NCBI GenBank assembly: GCA_958295665.1
Contig: OY282558.1
Span: 44,082,389 to 44,146,388, forward strand
DNA length: 64,000 nt
Direction of reading: 5' to 3'
Origin: Tipula vernalis
Taxonomy: Eukaryota; Arthropoda; Insecta; Diptera; Tipulidae
Shown: positions 13,861-25,268 of the stretch, in pieces
Numbering within the stretch: the first letter of the stretch is position 1
Layout of the letters: every line of letters begins with the position of its first letter
Position numbers and translations under genes: made by a program
The notes under the pieces: model-generated
What the model was told of the DNA's origin: nothing
Databases searched by the model: none
Seen by the model: only the letters and a program-made list of their open reading frames with translations

Positions 13861-13945
13861 TAAAGTCGGAAGTTTCAAGAATCGAACTCCAAACCTTTCG
13901 CATACCACTCCTTCATCTTACTACCCAACCACTCACCTCTATATA
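13861..13945 (-). repeat. second tRNA-Ser-like SINE head, opposite orientation
   Basis: Read on the minus strand, this is a diverged copy of the head at 13641. TAGTAAGATGAAGGAGTGG aligns with the A-box side, and the B box GTTCGATTC is at 13879-13887. Its A/T-rich tail points toward the tail of the first copy, so the two lie tail to tail. Confidence 0.45.
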
Positions 13946-13996
13946 ATTTCTACTCAGTTTGTCGTTTAAATACTGATAAATTCGGATTTGGCGAAA

Positions 13997-14203
13997 AATC
14001 GCCAACAAATTTTTGTTATTTTACCAGGCGAACAGAATTTAAAAAACAACATAATTGTCAGCAACGTGACATTATTTTGTATCAAAGCGTGCCACTTCAA
14101 GTTATGTGACACTTGAACATACAAAATAAAGGCATATTGCTGACAATTCTACCTTCTGGTAATTTCTGTTCGCCTGTTAAAATGACAAAAAATTTTTGCG
14201 ATT
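13997..14203. mobile_element. Palindromic MITE / foldback element, about 207 bp
   Basis: The left arm 13997-14040 and right arm 14160-14203 are inverted copies sharing CAGGCGAACAGAA. The inner arms are also inverted copies (AATTGTCAGCAA... against ...TTGCTGACAATT, both next to ATTTTGTA or its complement). Almost the whole element could fold into one hairpin. There is no coding capacity. Confidence 0.7.
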
Positions 14204-14899
14204 ATTGATGAAAAAAAAAAAAAAAAAATTTAAATTTCTGCTTTCCTGGTAAATAAAAATTAACTTTTTTTAATTAAAAAGGCAATCATACCTAAATAGA
14301 ACTCCCTTCTCGGGAATGGCTTTTACGACTTGTCCAGTAATTAAATCATCTTTTAATTCCTGTAATGTGTCAAGGTGATTTTTTAAACAGAAAACCCTAT
14401 TTTGACACGGGGTTTGAGAGAACGGGAATTTGCACATGTGAAATAATACTACAAAATTTGTTAGAAACAACGACGTGGACTAGTTCGGTTTTCTTTAGTA
14501 TGCTTGATTATCGTGAGTCTTCTTACCTCTCACGTTAAGGGTGCTGTATTATCGTGAGACTTCCAGCCCCTTACGTTTGTTATTTCATCAAAACCGTTGA
14601 AATCTTATGGTATGGTGTGGAATTGTAAATGGTAAATTAATTGGTCCTTACTTTTTTAAACAATATTTTGATAAACACAGCTACTTATAGTTGCTAAGAG
14701 ATTACTTACCAGGATTATTAGAAAATGTTGACTTAGCAACAAGATGCTGCCGCGCCACATTAGCACTTATCGTATATGGCTTTTTAATTATAAGACGGCG
14801 AAGTGATTAAAGTACTTGGTATTCATTGGCAACCTGAGACAGACAGCTTCAAATACAATTTAGACGAATACTCTGGTGACAGCTTCACAAACTGATTTG
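14204..14899. other. No recognised feature
   Basis: Mixed non-coding sequence. Short words such as TTATCGTGAGTCTTC and TTATCGTGAGACTTCC near 14509-14565 repeat once. I recognise no gene. Confidence 0.3.
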
Positions 14900-15160
14900 A
14901 CTTTTACAAACTGATATTACATTATACCTCAACCAGTCTACGACTTCCTTTATGGCAGTTATTCCAGCTTGAAAATTGATACAGTAGTCGGGGAGACGGA
15001 AGGAGAGATTTAACAGAAGTTCCTCGCAGAACACTCCAGCTCCGACTTTCCCGTCCTGTTTTGAACCATCAGTGAGGAAGTTTATAACTCCTGGTTCCAA
15101 AACTACACTCATCATCCAGTCCTCCCTGGATGGAATCCTAGTCCGGAACTTTCAAGTCAC
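14900..15160 (-). pseudogene. LINE RNase H fragment (Jockey/I-type)
   Basis: On the minus strand, RIPSREDWM leads into NFLTDGSKQDGKVGAGVFCE and then ...AIKEVVDWLRYNV. The TDGSK...GAGV pattern is the first part of the RNase H domain at the end of ORF2 in several insect non-LTR retrotransposons. Only this domain start is present. No reverse transcriptase is adjacent, so it is an isolated scrap. Confidence 0.75.
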
Positions 15161-16462
15161 AATAAGTCAATTCACAATTCGCCTGGAAAAACCAGAACTG
15201 TGGTGAAAAACCGTAACAAAAAGCATTTTTAATTTGAAACGGTGTTCAAAGGAAAATTATGAAAAGTTTTCATTTGTTATTAAAAATGTTCAAGAAAATA
15301 TGTGACATTAGTCTTTTATTGTTTATATTGGTTAAGAAATTAATCAGTTCACTTATCAATTTTTCAAGCCATAATATTGTTATCTGCATTAAAGCATTTT
15401 ATACCAATTTAATGAGCTGTACGCTTAAAGAGATGCAGTTCATAAACCACACAACATAACCACGGATACAGCCGGCATCTAAAATAAAAAAAATAAAAAA
15501 AATCTGCAAACAAACACAAAACACAATCCTCCCCTTAGCCATACATCCAATACAAAATTATTTAGTTAAATCACGCCAACAATTCAATCAATTGGTTTCC
15601 TTAATTTTTCGTTACTTTAGTTATTAAGTAAAAAAGCAACAACAACAAAAAACAATAACAATAAAAAAATATAAAAGATAATGTATTTCTTATTTGTATA
15701 GCTTCAAGATGATTGAATTTAGAGAAATAAATAAAAAAAAACGAAAGGAAAATAACAAATTTAAATACAATCAAATATCGTGAAAACTTGAAGGGATTTA
15801 TCTTATTCTTTTCTATATTTGATATTCCAATTTAAATAATAAATAATAGAAAATAAAAAGAATAAAAATAAGTTTGTTTTCTTATTCAAAAATATAATAT
15901 ATGTAAGTATGTATGGTATATTCTAAAGTCCTTCTCAACCATAAATTGTTTACTTTTGGTATTATTTTTCCAACATCCCAAGGATAATACTCGGGTATAA
16001 ATAAAAAATACCATACCGAAGCAAATAAATAAAACGAAAGAATTTTATTTCGATGATTTTCTTATTTATAAATAATGTTTGGGAAAGATAATAATTGCCC
16101 ACGGTCTATCTCAAAATACCATATACGAGTACGATGATAACAAGGATTTAATATAATTGGCACTTACCGCAAACGAGAATATAATCTTCAAGCGTGTTCA
16201 AAAACAAATAAGTTTTCTTAATTTTTAATATTAATTTAATTTATTTTCTTGCTCTTAAACATAAATCAAATATATATTTTGTTTATATATAATCTTTAAT
16301 ATAGGACAGTCAATATATTTTATATAATTATTAATTAATTAATAATAAATTACGTTTTTTCATTGTTTACTGTTAATTTCAGTTTTTTTTTAAGTTTTTT
16401 TTTTTTTTTTTTTTTTTTGACTTAAACATTAAATGATTATTTATATAATATAATATAGAGTT
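15161..16462. other. AT-rich flank downstream of gsc
   Basis: Very AT-rich DNA with homopolymer and short-word runs. No gene, tRNA or recognisable transposon was seen. It lies 3' of gsc and may include the distal 3' UTR. Confidence 0.35.
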
Positions 16463-16468
16463 TTTATT
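16463..16468 (-). terminator. gsc: Possible gsc polyadenylation signal
   Basis: The minus strand reads AATAAA about 100 bp after the gsc stop codon. In DNA this AT-rich such hexamers occur by chance, so the assignment rests on position only. Confidence 0.3.
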
Positions 16469-16567
16469 AACACATCACATTTAAATTAAAAAATAATTAA
16501 GAAAGTTAAATTTATATATTTTAGAAAGAAGATTTTTTTGTTTTTTTTGTTTTATATTAATATTATT

Positions 16568-16780
16568 TTATGCAACCTCAAGATCAGACGAATCATCAGC
16601 ATCACTGAAATTATGTAGCGATGAATTTAATGGCATCGTACGACTTAAATCAGGTGAATTACTCGTTGTTTTATGTAAATTCGATGTAACATCAAGATGT
16701 TCTTCTTGTATTTTGCGTAAACGTTCCTGTTCCTCACGTTTTTGTTTCCGCCATTTTGCACGCCTATTTTTAAACCAAAC
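16568..16780 (-). CDS. gsc: Goosecoid homeobox protein, last coding exon (end of homeodomain and C-terminus)
   Basis: Goosecoid is a paired-like (Q50 or K50 class) homeodomain transcription factor acting in the nucleus in embryonic patterning. This exon encodes the rest of recognition helix 3, beginning [21 protein letters not shown] 70-residue tail ends in a serine/acidic stretch ([12 protein letters not shown]) and TAA at 16568-16570. The tail resembles the conserved C-terminus of insect Gsc. The splice acceptor is TTTTATTTTCAG just upstream (16781-16792 on the plus strand). The intron is phase 0 and follows ...VE in the upstream exon. The residue K in WFKNRR is the diagnostic recognition-helix lysine that gives bicoid-like DNA preference. 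The open frame continues into the intron upstream, but those residues are not homeodomain-like, so the acceptor is firm. Confidence 0.96.
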   Translation of the reverse strand, partial: VWFKNRRAKWRKQKREEQERLRKIQEEHLDVTSNLHKTTSNSPDLSRTMPLNSSLHNFSDADDSSDLEVA

Positions 16781-16783
16781 CTG

Positions 16784-19187
16784 AAAATAAAATTGAAAAA
16801 CACAAATAATTAGTTTTACAATATGTAGTTGTAATATAAAAATGATCAACTTTTCTAAACGAAGCAACATCTGCGAACTTCACGTGTCATTATCGTTAAA
16901 TTCGTTAAGTTAATTTTTTCAATCCTTTTTTTTTTTTTTTATGTTGCTTTTATTTTTTGCCGTATGCGTATGTGTGACAAAATTAAAACTTAACAAAATA
17001 AAATTAAGGATTACAACGGTATAACAACAAAACCAATTTTTTTTTTTTTTTTTTGCTAATTTTTGGTACACGAATGCTCAGTTATGAATTTACCTCCAGG
17101 AGTAGGGGGCACGCATAACATATAATAGGAAAGGGATAATTGTTATCCTGTGTATATTATCCATATCACAAGCTGTTGACAAAACGACGCAAAAATACAA
17201 AAGAAGATATTTAAGAAAAGGAGGTTTATTATTTTTTTTTTTTTTGTGAGATTCATTTTCGTTGTACGAACATGCTATAAAGCACAAAGACAAATTGGCT
17301 GGAGGATTATCCGCATGTTATTATTTTGTCGGTATTTTTTTTTTTTTATTTGTATGCTCGTTGCACAATAGAAGTTATGTGCTCTTTTCAGGATCGCTTA
17401 CAATGTGTAAAATAAATGAGATTTTAGTCGGTGTAGGCGGACTATTCATGATATCGTGTTATTTACAAAATGGAAGTGTTTTTGCTTGACATTTAATTTA
17501 AACTCCAACCAAAGACTCTCAAACTTAACGGTAGATGTCTGATGACAATTAAAAGATAACTTTCGTAGATTCATTTGTCGGTTCTCCAGATTGACCCTTA
17601 ATTATTTTACCTTTCTCGCCCCAAGGCAGAAATCAACTCTCGTTAGAAAAATTTACCAGAATTACTGTGGGTGAAACAACTCAGAAGTTAGCGTAATATC
17701 AATGAATTTGTACCAAATTAGTAGCAGTTAAACAATTTGAATTTTTGTCAAATATGTCAACTTTTAAAATTCGTTCCCAGGACTTGGCTCCTGATGAATT
17801 AGACGAAAACAGGCACATAAATAAGCTTTAGTTCATCCTAATAATGAAGTCACCACCTAAGCTTTTAAGCAGCAAAATTTGCAAATACAACTATTGAATT
17901 GTATTCAAAACCATTATTTTAAACCAGGAAGAACACTTGGCTTTACTTTCCAAACTATGTCATTTAAAAGCACAAGGTGTACGAATTCTAACCCTGGACG
18001 CCGTCAAAATTCCAGTAAGCAAACTTGTTCAAGTATTTGATTCCCTATTAGAAGTATGTCGTCGATTTACTTGAAATAAATAGACCTTACAGGAGGCCAT
18101 TCTTGATTTAAGTATCACAGAAATAGACCAAGGCGATAAGAAAATAATGACGATCAGCTTAATAACAAGAATAACCCCCATTTGCAAATTCTAAATGAAA
18201 ATACGATAAGTCAGTCCGTGAATGATTTTGTTAAATCTAATATCGTAGATGATGCTAGAAAGCAGAGACCACCACAAATGAAAGAGCATCGTTTCATCTC
18301 AATACCACACATTTCACAATTTTCAGAACCAACCGTCTTTGTTTCATTTTCCTTACAGTTACTTAGTAGTACAAATAGTAGTACAAATATGAGTACTTTT
18401 ATTCAGAGTTATAAACCACATATTGATGCTCCATTGAACCAAAATTCTAACTCACTGCCTTTGCAGAGATCTCAAGAATATGCATCACGTACCATATCGG
18501 TCATAAATGGAGTATCTCATTCGACATTCGCATCCGGATTATCTGTAGAAAGATTTCTATATCATGCTGAACACATTGGCTTGTTCTTGAGAAACATCCT
18601 GATTGTGACTGGAACTAATTTAAATCGGCATTCACACATCGATTTCAAGATCGGCGAACTGATATTGATATTACGCTATATTAAATTTATCACTACCGTT
18701 AAAAATTCTATTTTCAGATCTTCAGATTCCGGAGATCCTTAAGAAAAATATGCGGACTGAATTACAGGTTCCTCTTGCAGGTATAGGCAAATATCCTCAG
18801 ATTTAGTCAGCATCTGTATAGTTCCCGAACAAATTGTGCAAAGAACTTCTCAAGTTGGACGGTTGAATGGAATGAAACTTCATGACAATGAAGACTTTTG
18901 TGTATATGCTCGCTTTTGAGATCCAATACAGAAAAGGATCCCAAAATGCCGTACCTGGAGTACTATTTCGGATCAAAATTGAATCTATCGATACTATCCG
19001 GCTACCTCCAGCCGATTCCCAATTGCAGTTAGGCACATCTTCTCCAGCACCAATTTAGCTGTTTTATCGGATATTCCTCACTACAAATTCCTTTTTACTG
19101 AATCTCTTCGTATTTATTTACTGTCTTCAGCTTATTGTCCTTCTATTGAAATAGGCAAACCAACACTTGGTTCTCTTCGTTCTCTCA
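16784..19187. other. Intronic DNA without a clear gene
   Basis: There are poly-T runs near 16926, 17037, 17230 and 17338. An open stretch at 18182-18742 could be eroded retroelement gag-like sequence, because it leads toward the integrase scrap at 19188, but I see no diagnostic motif in it. Confidence 0.3.
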
Positions 19188-19490
19188 TTTCAGAGAATAT
19201 ATCTCGACTTTTTGGGACCCTATCCTCATACAAAAGACCGCTTCTCTAAATCATGATCACCAGACCAGTTCGACAGGCAACTGCTCTATTGAAGTGTGCA
19301 AATTTTTACAAGCTGAAGTATTTCTAATGTTTGGAGTACCTAAGGCTATTCTTACTTCTTAGTTCAGAATCTTTGCAGGAAGTATAGTGTCAGACATATT
19401 TTAACAGCAAAATATTCAGCACAAGGAAATATCCCTGAGGGCGAATATCAAATCCGCCCAGCGTTTATGGCATTTAAATCTGTATGATTC
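19188..19490 (+). pseudogene. Decayed gypsy-type integrase fragment
   Basis: YLDFLGPYPHTKDRFSKS matches the first catalytic region of Ty3/gypsy integrases (L-D-F-L-G-P-Y-P). Further on, FLQAEVFLMFGVPKAILTS matches the segment before the second catalytic Asp, which is itself replaced by a stop. After a frame change, RHILTAKYSAQGN matches the T-A-x-Y-x-P-Q-x-N region. Several stops and shifts separate the pieces. Confidence 0.6.
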
Positions 19491-19653
19491 CTCCCAGTAT
19501 TCTTATTTTATTATTTTCGGTCAGCATGGAGTCTCACATGGTTCAGTATATGAATTATTGCGACAGATTATGAAAAGACCTCTATACAATTTACAAAGAT
19601 GTATGCAAACTTATCTTACCAGGGTTGCCACAAGGGCTAAACTCTCATATATG

Positions 19654-20048
19654 CAAGGCTGGGCAAATTACATTACACTGAGTAATTAAAATACTTTTCC
19701 GAGTTACAGCAAGCTCAGTAATTAAAATACAAATTACAATTACTTTCGAGTGGAGTAATTAAAATACAAGTTACAATTACTTTACATTTGTAAATTGATA
19801 AATTTGATTTGACAAAATTCATTTTGTGAAAAAACGTATCATTAGAAAAAGATTATTATGATAAGTTTTATGCTGATGACTCTGGAACCAAATTTTAATA
19901 AGAAATTTCAAAAACTGGGGAATTTAAGTAATTAAAATACAAGATACTGTTACTTGGAGAATGAGTAATTAAAATACAAATTACAAATTGTAATTTCTAT
20001 TTTAATTACGTAATTCAACTACATGTAATTCGTTACTGCCCAGCCTTG
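19654..20048. mobile_element. hAT-like MITE, left copy
   Basis: Perfect 12-bp terminal inverted repeats CAAGGCTGGGCA / TGCCCAGCCTTG enclose 395 bp rich in the word GTAATTAAAATACAA. It is non-coding. It differs from the right copy by indels, so the two are not a recent local duplication. Confidence 0.75.
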
Positions 20049-20056
20049 CCTAATTA

Positions 20057-20839
20057 AAAAATCCTAATCCATACGAATCGTTCGTTTAGTAAAAGTTCTA
20101 CAAAATTATATTTTTGAAATCGCACTCAATTCTCAAGGGCTAATACCGGCTATTGCCAACAATGATGACAAAGGGTTTACACTTGGAATAGGCCCTTTAA
20201 TTACCACAAGTCAAATCACTTGGAATAGGCCTTTTAATAACCTAGTCAAAACCCCTAATCCATATGAATCGTTCGTTTAGTAAAAGTTCTACAAAATTAC
20301 ATTTTTGAAATAGCACTCAACCCTCAAGGGCCAATATCGGCAATTGCCAACAATGATGACACAGGTTTGCTAGCACATAGAATAGGCCCTTTAATTAACT
20401 AGTCAAAAACCCTAATCCATACGAATCGTTCGTTTAGTAAAAGTTCTACAAAATTATATTTTTGAAATCGCACTCAACCCTCAAGGGTCAATATCGGCAA
20501 TTTACAAATATGATGCCAAAGGTTTGGCTAGCACATGGAATGGGACCCTTAATTACCTAATTAAAAAACCCTAATCCATACGAATCGTTCGTTTAGTAAA
20601 ATTTCAACAAAATTACATTTTTGAAATACCACTCAACCCTCAAGAGCCAATATCCGCAATTGCCAACAATAATGACAAAGGTTTGGCTAGCACATGGAAT
20701 AGGTCCTTTTATTACCTAGTCAAAAACCCTAATCCATACGAATCGTTCGTTTAGTAAAAGTTCTACAAAATTATATTTTTGAAATCGCACTCAACTGTTA
20801 AGGGCCAATATCGCCCATTGCCAACAATGATGACAATTA
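20057..20839. repeat. Tandem array of a 160-bp repeat (about 5 units)
   Basis: The phrase CCATACGAATCGTTCGTTT and its flanks recur at spacings of about 189, 160, 160 and 159 bp. The same repeat, in the opposite orientation, forms the array at 59511-60769. It is non-coding. The shared words include TCGTTCGTTTAGTAAAA and GCCAACAATGATGACA. Confidence 0.9.
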
Positions 20840-20847
20840 CCTAATTA

Positions 20848-21255
20848 CAATGCTGGGCAAATTACATTACACTGAGTAATTAAAATACTTTTCTTAGTTA
20901 CAGCAAACTCAGTAATTAAAATACAAATTACAAATACTTTACATTTGTAAATTGATAAATTTGATTTGACAAAATACATTTAGTGAAAAAACGTATCATT
21001 AGAAAAAGATTATTAAGATTAGGTTTTATGCTGATGACTCTGGAACCAAATTTTAATAAGCCTTGAAAAATGTAAATAAGAAATTTCAAAAACTGGGGTA
21101 ATTAAAATACAAATTACAATTACTTAGAATTTATGTAATTAAAATACAAGATAATGTTACTTGGAGAATGAGCAATTAAAATACAAATTACAAATTGTAA
21201 TTTGTATTTTAATTACGTAATTCAAATACATGTAATTCGTTACTGCCCAGCCTTG
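20848..21255. mobile_element. hAT-like MITE, right copy
   Basis: The left end is CAATGCTGGGCA (one change from the consensus CAAGGCTGGGCA) and the right end TGCCCAGCCTTG. The interior is homologous to the copy at 19654, with about 20 bp of different indels. Confidence 0.75.
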
Positions 21256-21263
21256 CATATATG

Positions 21264-23439
21264 TGAGAACCCGATTTCCCAAAATTATAGTTGGTCAAAC
21301 CGATTTTTTTAAAAATAGTAAACAAAGTATAAGGTAGTGGATACATTACGCTGCACCTGAAAGCTTAGCAGATGAGAGTGATTTTGTTTTATCCGTGCCT
21401 ATCCAATATTTACCCGACTTTGAGACATTTCCTGGGTGTGAGTTGTCCCAACAATTTGTAACGCCTAGCATTGCTTGGCGTTTGAAGTAAAAAAAAATTG
21501 AAAAAATAATCGCGGGGAAGAGACCTATACCCTCTGAGAGAGTAAACAAATTTCTGCTAACAGGCCGATACTAGCCGCTTCAAAATTCTAATTTGACACA
21601 GTTAAATAGATTTTAATTAAGTTGTCTAACTATCGTACGACTCTGAAGCTGATGTTCGTCAGAATCCTCGCTATAAGAGGAGTTTGGGTGAGAGTTTTTT
21701 TTACCGGTTCGGTATTCGTTAGCACTACTCTTAAAATATCTTTTAAAACACATTCCCACCCACATTCAAAAAAATTCATTGAAAATAAAGTTAATTTATC
21801 ATCTACTTCGCAGCTTTAACTAAGAGAAACGTCAAAGTAGTGATGCTTACGACCACCTATTTCGTATGTTAAATAATTGAAATTTTTCCTGTTGTTGTTT
21901 CATTTTGTAAGATTAAACCAATTTTTATGTGCAAAAATCAATGATAATTTAATTTTCAACAAATTTTTAACTAAATCTTTTGGACATATTCACAATTGGC
22001 CTAAACAACGATAGAATTATCCATAATAGAAAATAATTAATTGTTAAATTCACCACTATATTGCGTGAAGTACTTTTCAAATGTTTTATTCACCTCATCA
22101 AATTTAAAATAAAGTACGAGAATTTCACTCTTGAATCATATTTAAAAATGACATGGATGATACTCGTTTGTTTTATTTGGTTTTTGTAAATTTTGTAATT
22201 GGTGTAGTTAAATTTAACTTTAAATAAATTTACAATAAAAATTTAATTAAGTGATTAAAGAAATTATGTGAAATTAATGTAATTACCAAAATTAAGTATA
22301 ATTTATAGTTTCCTAAGAACTCATGTGTAAGGGTAACAAAATGGATATTCGATTCAAGCGAAGAGTACAACTCGCGACCTTAGAACTACATGGTTTTTTA
22401 TGAACGATGAGGGTACAAGTTTTACTGGTATCTTTATACTAGCCCCTACTAGAACTTTGTAATTACGTTTTTAAATATTTTAGAATTTTATTTGAACATT
22501 ATTGAAATTTATAGATTACATATCGCACTTGGAATTTTGTTTTTAAAATGATACTAAATAATATAAAATTCACACCACCTCAAATGTCCCTAGGTGAACT
22601 AGGTTAGGTTAGGTTAAGATGGCGGTCCGCCAGGACTAGGCATAGACACAAAACTGATCCGTAGCCATACCACGCTTTAATTGTACATCCTCCAACTGAA
22701 CAATAGGTGAACTAACTAAATTGAAATAAATAAAACTTAAATTTATTAAGACTTAATATTAAGCGCCTATAGTTATTGCTTTTCATATATTTGTTGAACT
22801 CAATTTTCGGTAGTTTCCGTATTATTATTTGAATTATATAACATGTGTATAATTACATAGAATTATACTCAATTGTAAATTAAGTACCTAGTTTTAGTAT
22901 AAAGTTGTAAAAAGCTATATACTCGTAACTGCGGAACCAAATACGCGGAATTCATGTATCATAAACATCGAGACGAAACCAAACTTCTTTGCCGTTTTGC
23001 TGCTCGTCGAATGATTACACCTCTCAGATTCTCAGTTTGAAAATCTGCCGAATATTCAATTTCGTATTCCTTTTGTGTCAGCGTTAACATTTTTAATGTT
23101 GAAAGTGGCACATATTTATAGTTAAAGCAAGTTTCGATTCTCTATTTATATTTTTTTCTATTTATAGAAAATCGCGTTATCGACTACTGCAAGCCAGAAT
23201 GATTTTTTAAAAAAATTGCCCCTTAGTTAAGGCCATTATGGAATTTTTATTTTGTGGTCCACAGGAGTCACCCCAGTCAGTTCAGTATATTCAGTTCATA
23301 TGGCGCAATACCCTTTTTTGTGGTTGTTAAATATGCTGTCAGAATATAAATATTTAGACGCCACATCGCCATTTACACAGGAGTGGAATGTATATATTCA
23401 TGCAAGTGTGATCATATTACTTTGTTTAAGTAATTGCAT
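21264..23439. other. Intronic DNA, mostly featureless
   Basis: Apart from the AGGTTAGGTT-containing fragment near 22598, I see only AT-rich sequence with many stops. Confidence 0.3.
22598..22712. repeat. AGGTTAGGTTAGGTTA-containing dispersed repeat fragment
   Basis: The sequence ACTAGGTTAGGTTAGGTTAA is followed by GATGGCGGTCCGCC. From memory, similar AGGTTAGGTT leaders before a GGC-rich stretch recur in many fly genomes. Here there is one copy of three units, so it is not a telomere array. Confidence 0.3.
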
Positions 23440-24000
23440 AATTGTCGGTTCATTTGGACCACTTTTTCGTCGCGTACAATTAGTTTATGATAAATATAAT
23501 TCAGTTTTGTTCAAGATAGAAACTATCAATGATGCCACTATAATTGACCAAGATAATTTTGAAGAAAATTCTGGAAAGTTGGATTTTTTGATTCTAAATA
23601 AAATTCGGAAATTGAAAAGAGTGAAGGCGTGAAAAGTTTCCATGCATGAAGCGTCAGATGGACATAATAGTTCGATGTGTATTCGTTTGCCAGAGTTGAA
23701 ACTTCCTGCCTTCGGTGAAACTGAGTAGGAATGGTTATCATTCCGAGATGTGTTAATTGACCTCATTCATAAAAAGAACATTGACGCCACTGTAAAATTC
23801 GTTTATTTGATTACGCGTATTCGGTCCGGATCCGCTTATAACTTAATTGATCATCTTCCTATCACTCCCCGGAAGATCATCTATGATAGGCTTAACAATG
23901 AAGTTGCGATCCAGAGAGTACACATGAGAGGTGTCGTTGATATTAAGATGAAAGAAAATTCGCCGAAATCACTACAATGGTTCATCGACCAGGCATTATA
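23440..24000 (+). pseudogene. BEL/Pao retrotransposon gag remnant (DUF1759-like)
   Basis: RLPELKLPAFGETE, a stop, EWLSFRDVLIDLIHKK, then KFVYLITRIRSGSAY and LIDHLPITPR follow the typical BEL/Pao Gag pattern of a leucine/proline-rich start, a W-x-x-F-R-D block and an L-P-I-T block. The upstream frame (VYDKYNSVLFKIETINDA...) is consistent with the Gag N-terminal part. A frame change lies near 23631 and a stop near 23727. No protease or RT follows directly. Confidence 0.75.
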
Positions 24001-24134
24001 ATTTGCTGAAGCCATTGAACGTTAAAATGGAAAAATGGAATCATATGCTGAATTACCGTTTAATCCAAAAACTATATAATTAATCATGAACAGATATAAT
24101 GAAAGGTTCATAACCGAATAGTCTTTTAAGTTTT

Positions 24135-24300
24135 GAAAATCAGGTACATTTACTCGAAACCGTACAAGGTAATGTGTCGCGACTGCCTCTCCTCGTTTTA
24201 TAAGTGGCATTCAGATAGAATTGAAAGTGTTCAGAAGCAATTTTTATACTCTTTGGGATTACCCACTGAGCGGGTGCTCAGCTCCCACCTTACAATGATC
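24135..24300 (+). pseudogene. LINE reverse-transcriptase C-terminal scrap
   Basis: FYKWHSDRIESVQKQFLYSL resembles the W-x-P-x-...-I-E-x-V-Q-K-x-F segment after the RT domain of insect LINEs. It is followed by LPTERVLSSH. About 55 residues only, with no adjacent motifs. Confidence 0.5.
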
Positions 24301-24804
24301 GTTACACGGAAAAAAATATTGATCTCTAATTCAAAAAATATGTTTCTTATTCCAATAACTCAAAATCTAGTGAAATTTTACTTATTTATATGATTTTTCA
24401 ATAGATTCAATGTTTTCAAAACTAAAAGTAAGATTATTTCTTATTATATTTTTAATGGAGAATCTTTTAAATATTACTTATTTAAATTCTAAAATCAATA
24501 GTTTTTTAACTAATTTTAATAATAATACACTACTTTTATAATACTGTGCTTCTAATTTTAATGGATATTGCATTAATTTTATGATTCAAGGAAATCATAA
24601 ATTTTATATTTTACTATGTTAACATTATTCATAATTTTAATAAAAATTGTAGTATTTTTTTTTTACATTATTGTAAATATTTATGTATAGAAACAAGAAT
24701 GGTTTGCTAAGTTTCATAGAAAAAAATACTCCTTCTAAGCAATAAATCATGTAATCCAGTTTTTGTTTATATAGTGTATAGTGTATATAGTATATTGTGT
24801 AGCT

Positions 24805-25195
24805 CTAGCCCTGCGCGGATACGGTTTCTCGTATTCGCATCCACTGAAAATAAATTTACCCGCATCCGCCCTCACTAAAAATTCTTTTATTTGCATCCGC
24901 AAAATGTAAACTAGTGTAGGAACTTTCAAAATGTACCTTTTGTAATCGGCGTAATTCTACCCACACTTAAACATAAATTATTAGAATAATTTAGTTTTTT
25001 ATTTCACCCGTCGATTTGAAATGAATTGATTTACATTCCATATTACATAGACTGACAGCGGAAATACGAATAAAAAATAAAAATCACTAAAGATAAAGAT
25101 TACTGATCCATATCGACACATTTTTATTGCGGATATATTCGCTTTTACCCGCGGATAGCGAATAAATGCAGGTATCCGCGAAATAAAGTTACATA
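24805..25195. repeat. Possible MITE with GCGGATAC-rich ends
   Basis: The left side contains GCGCGGATACGG and GCATCCGC words. The right side contains CCCGCGGATAGCG and GTATCCGCG, giving short inverted matches (GCGGATAC / GTATCCGC). Ends and target duplication are not clear. Confidence 0.3.
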
Positions 25196-25268
25196 ATTAA
25201 AAAGCAATTACTGCAAAAACTGAAGCGTTGAATGGTTTTGTGTTTATTATTATTAGAAATCGGGAATA

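Larger units (their letters stand above)
19654..21255. mobile_element. Composite: MITE - 160-bp array - MITE with outer 8-bp target duplication
   Basis: The outer left end (preceded by CATATATG at 19646-19653) and outer right end (followed by CATATATG at 21256-21263) share an 8-bp flank. The inner flanks of the two MITEs are both CCTAATTA (20049-20056 and 20840-20847). This suggests the block inserted as one unit. The 8-bp duplication and the CAAGG-type ends fit the hAT superfamily. No transposase is encoded. Confidence 0.75.

Noticed and set aside
18182..18742. 186-codon ORF as a host gene
   Set aside because: No start context, domain or splice partner. It leads into a decayed gypsy integrase and is probably eroded element sequence.
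22598..22625. TTAGG/TTAGGT-like telomere repeat
   Set aside because: Only three units are present, followed by unrelated sequence. Consistent with a dispersed repeat leader, not a telomere.
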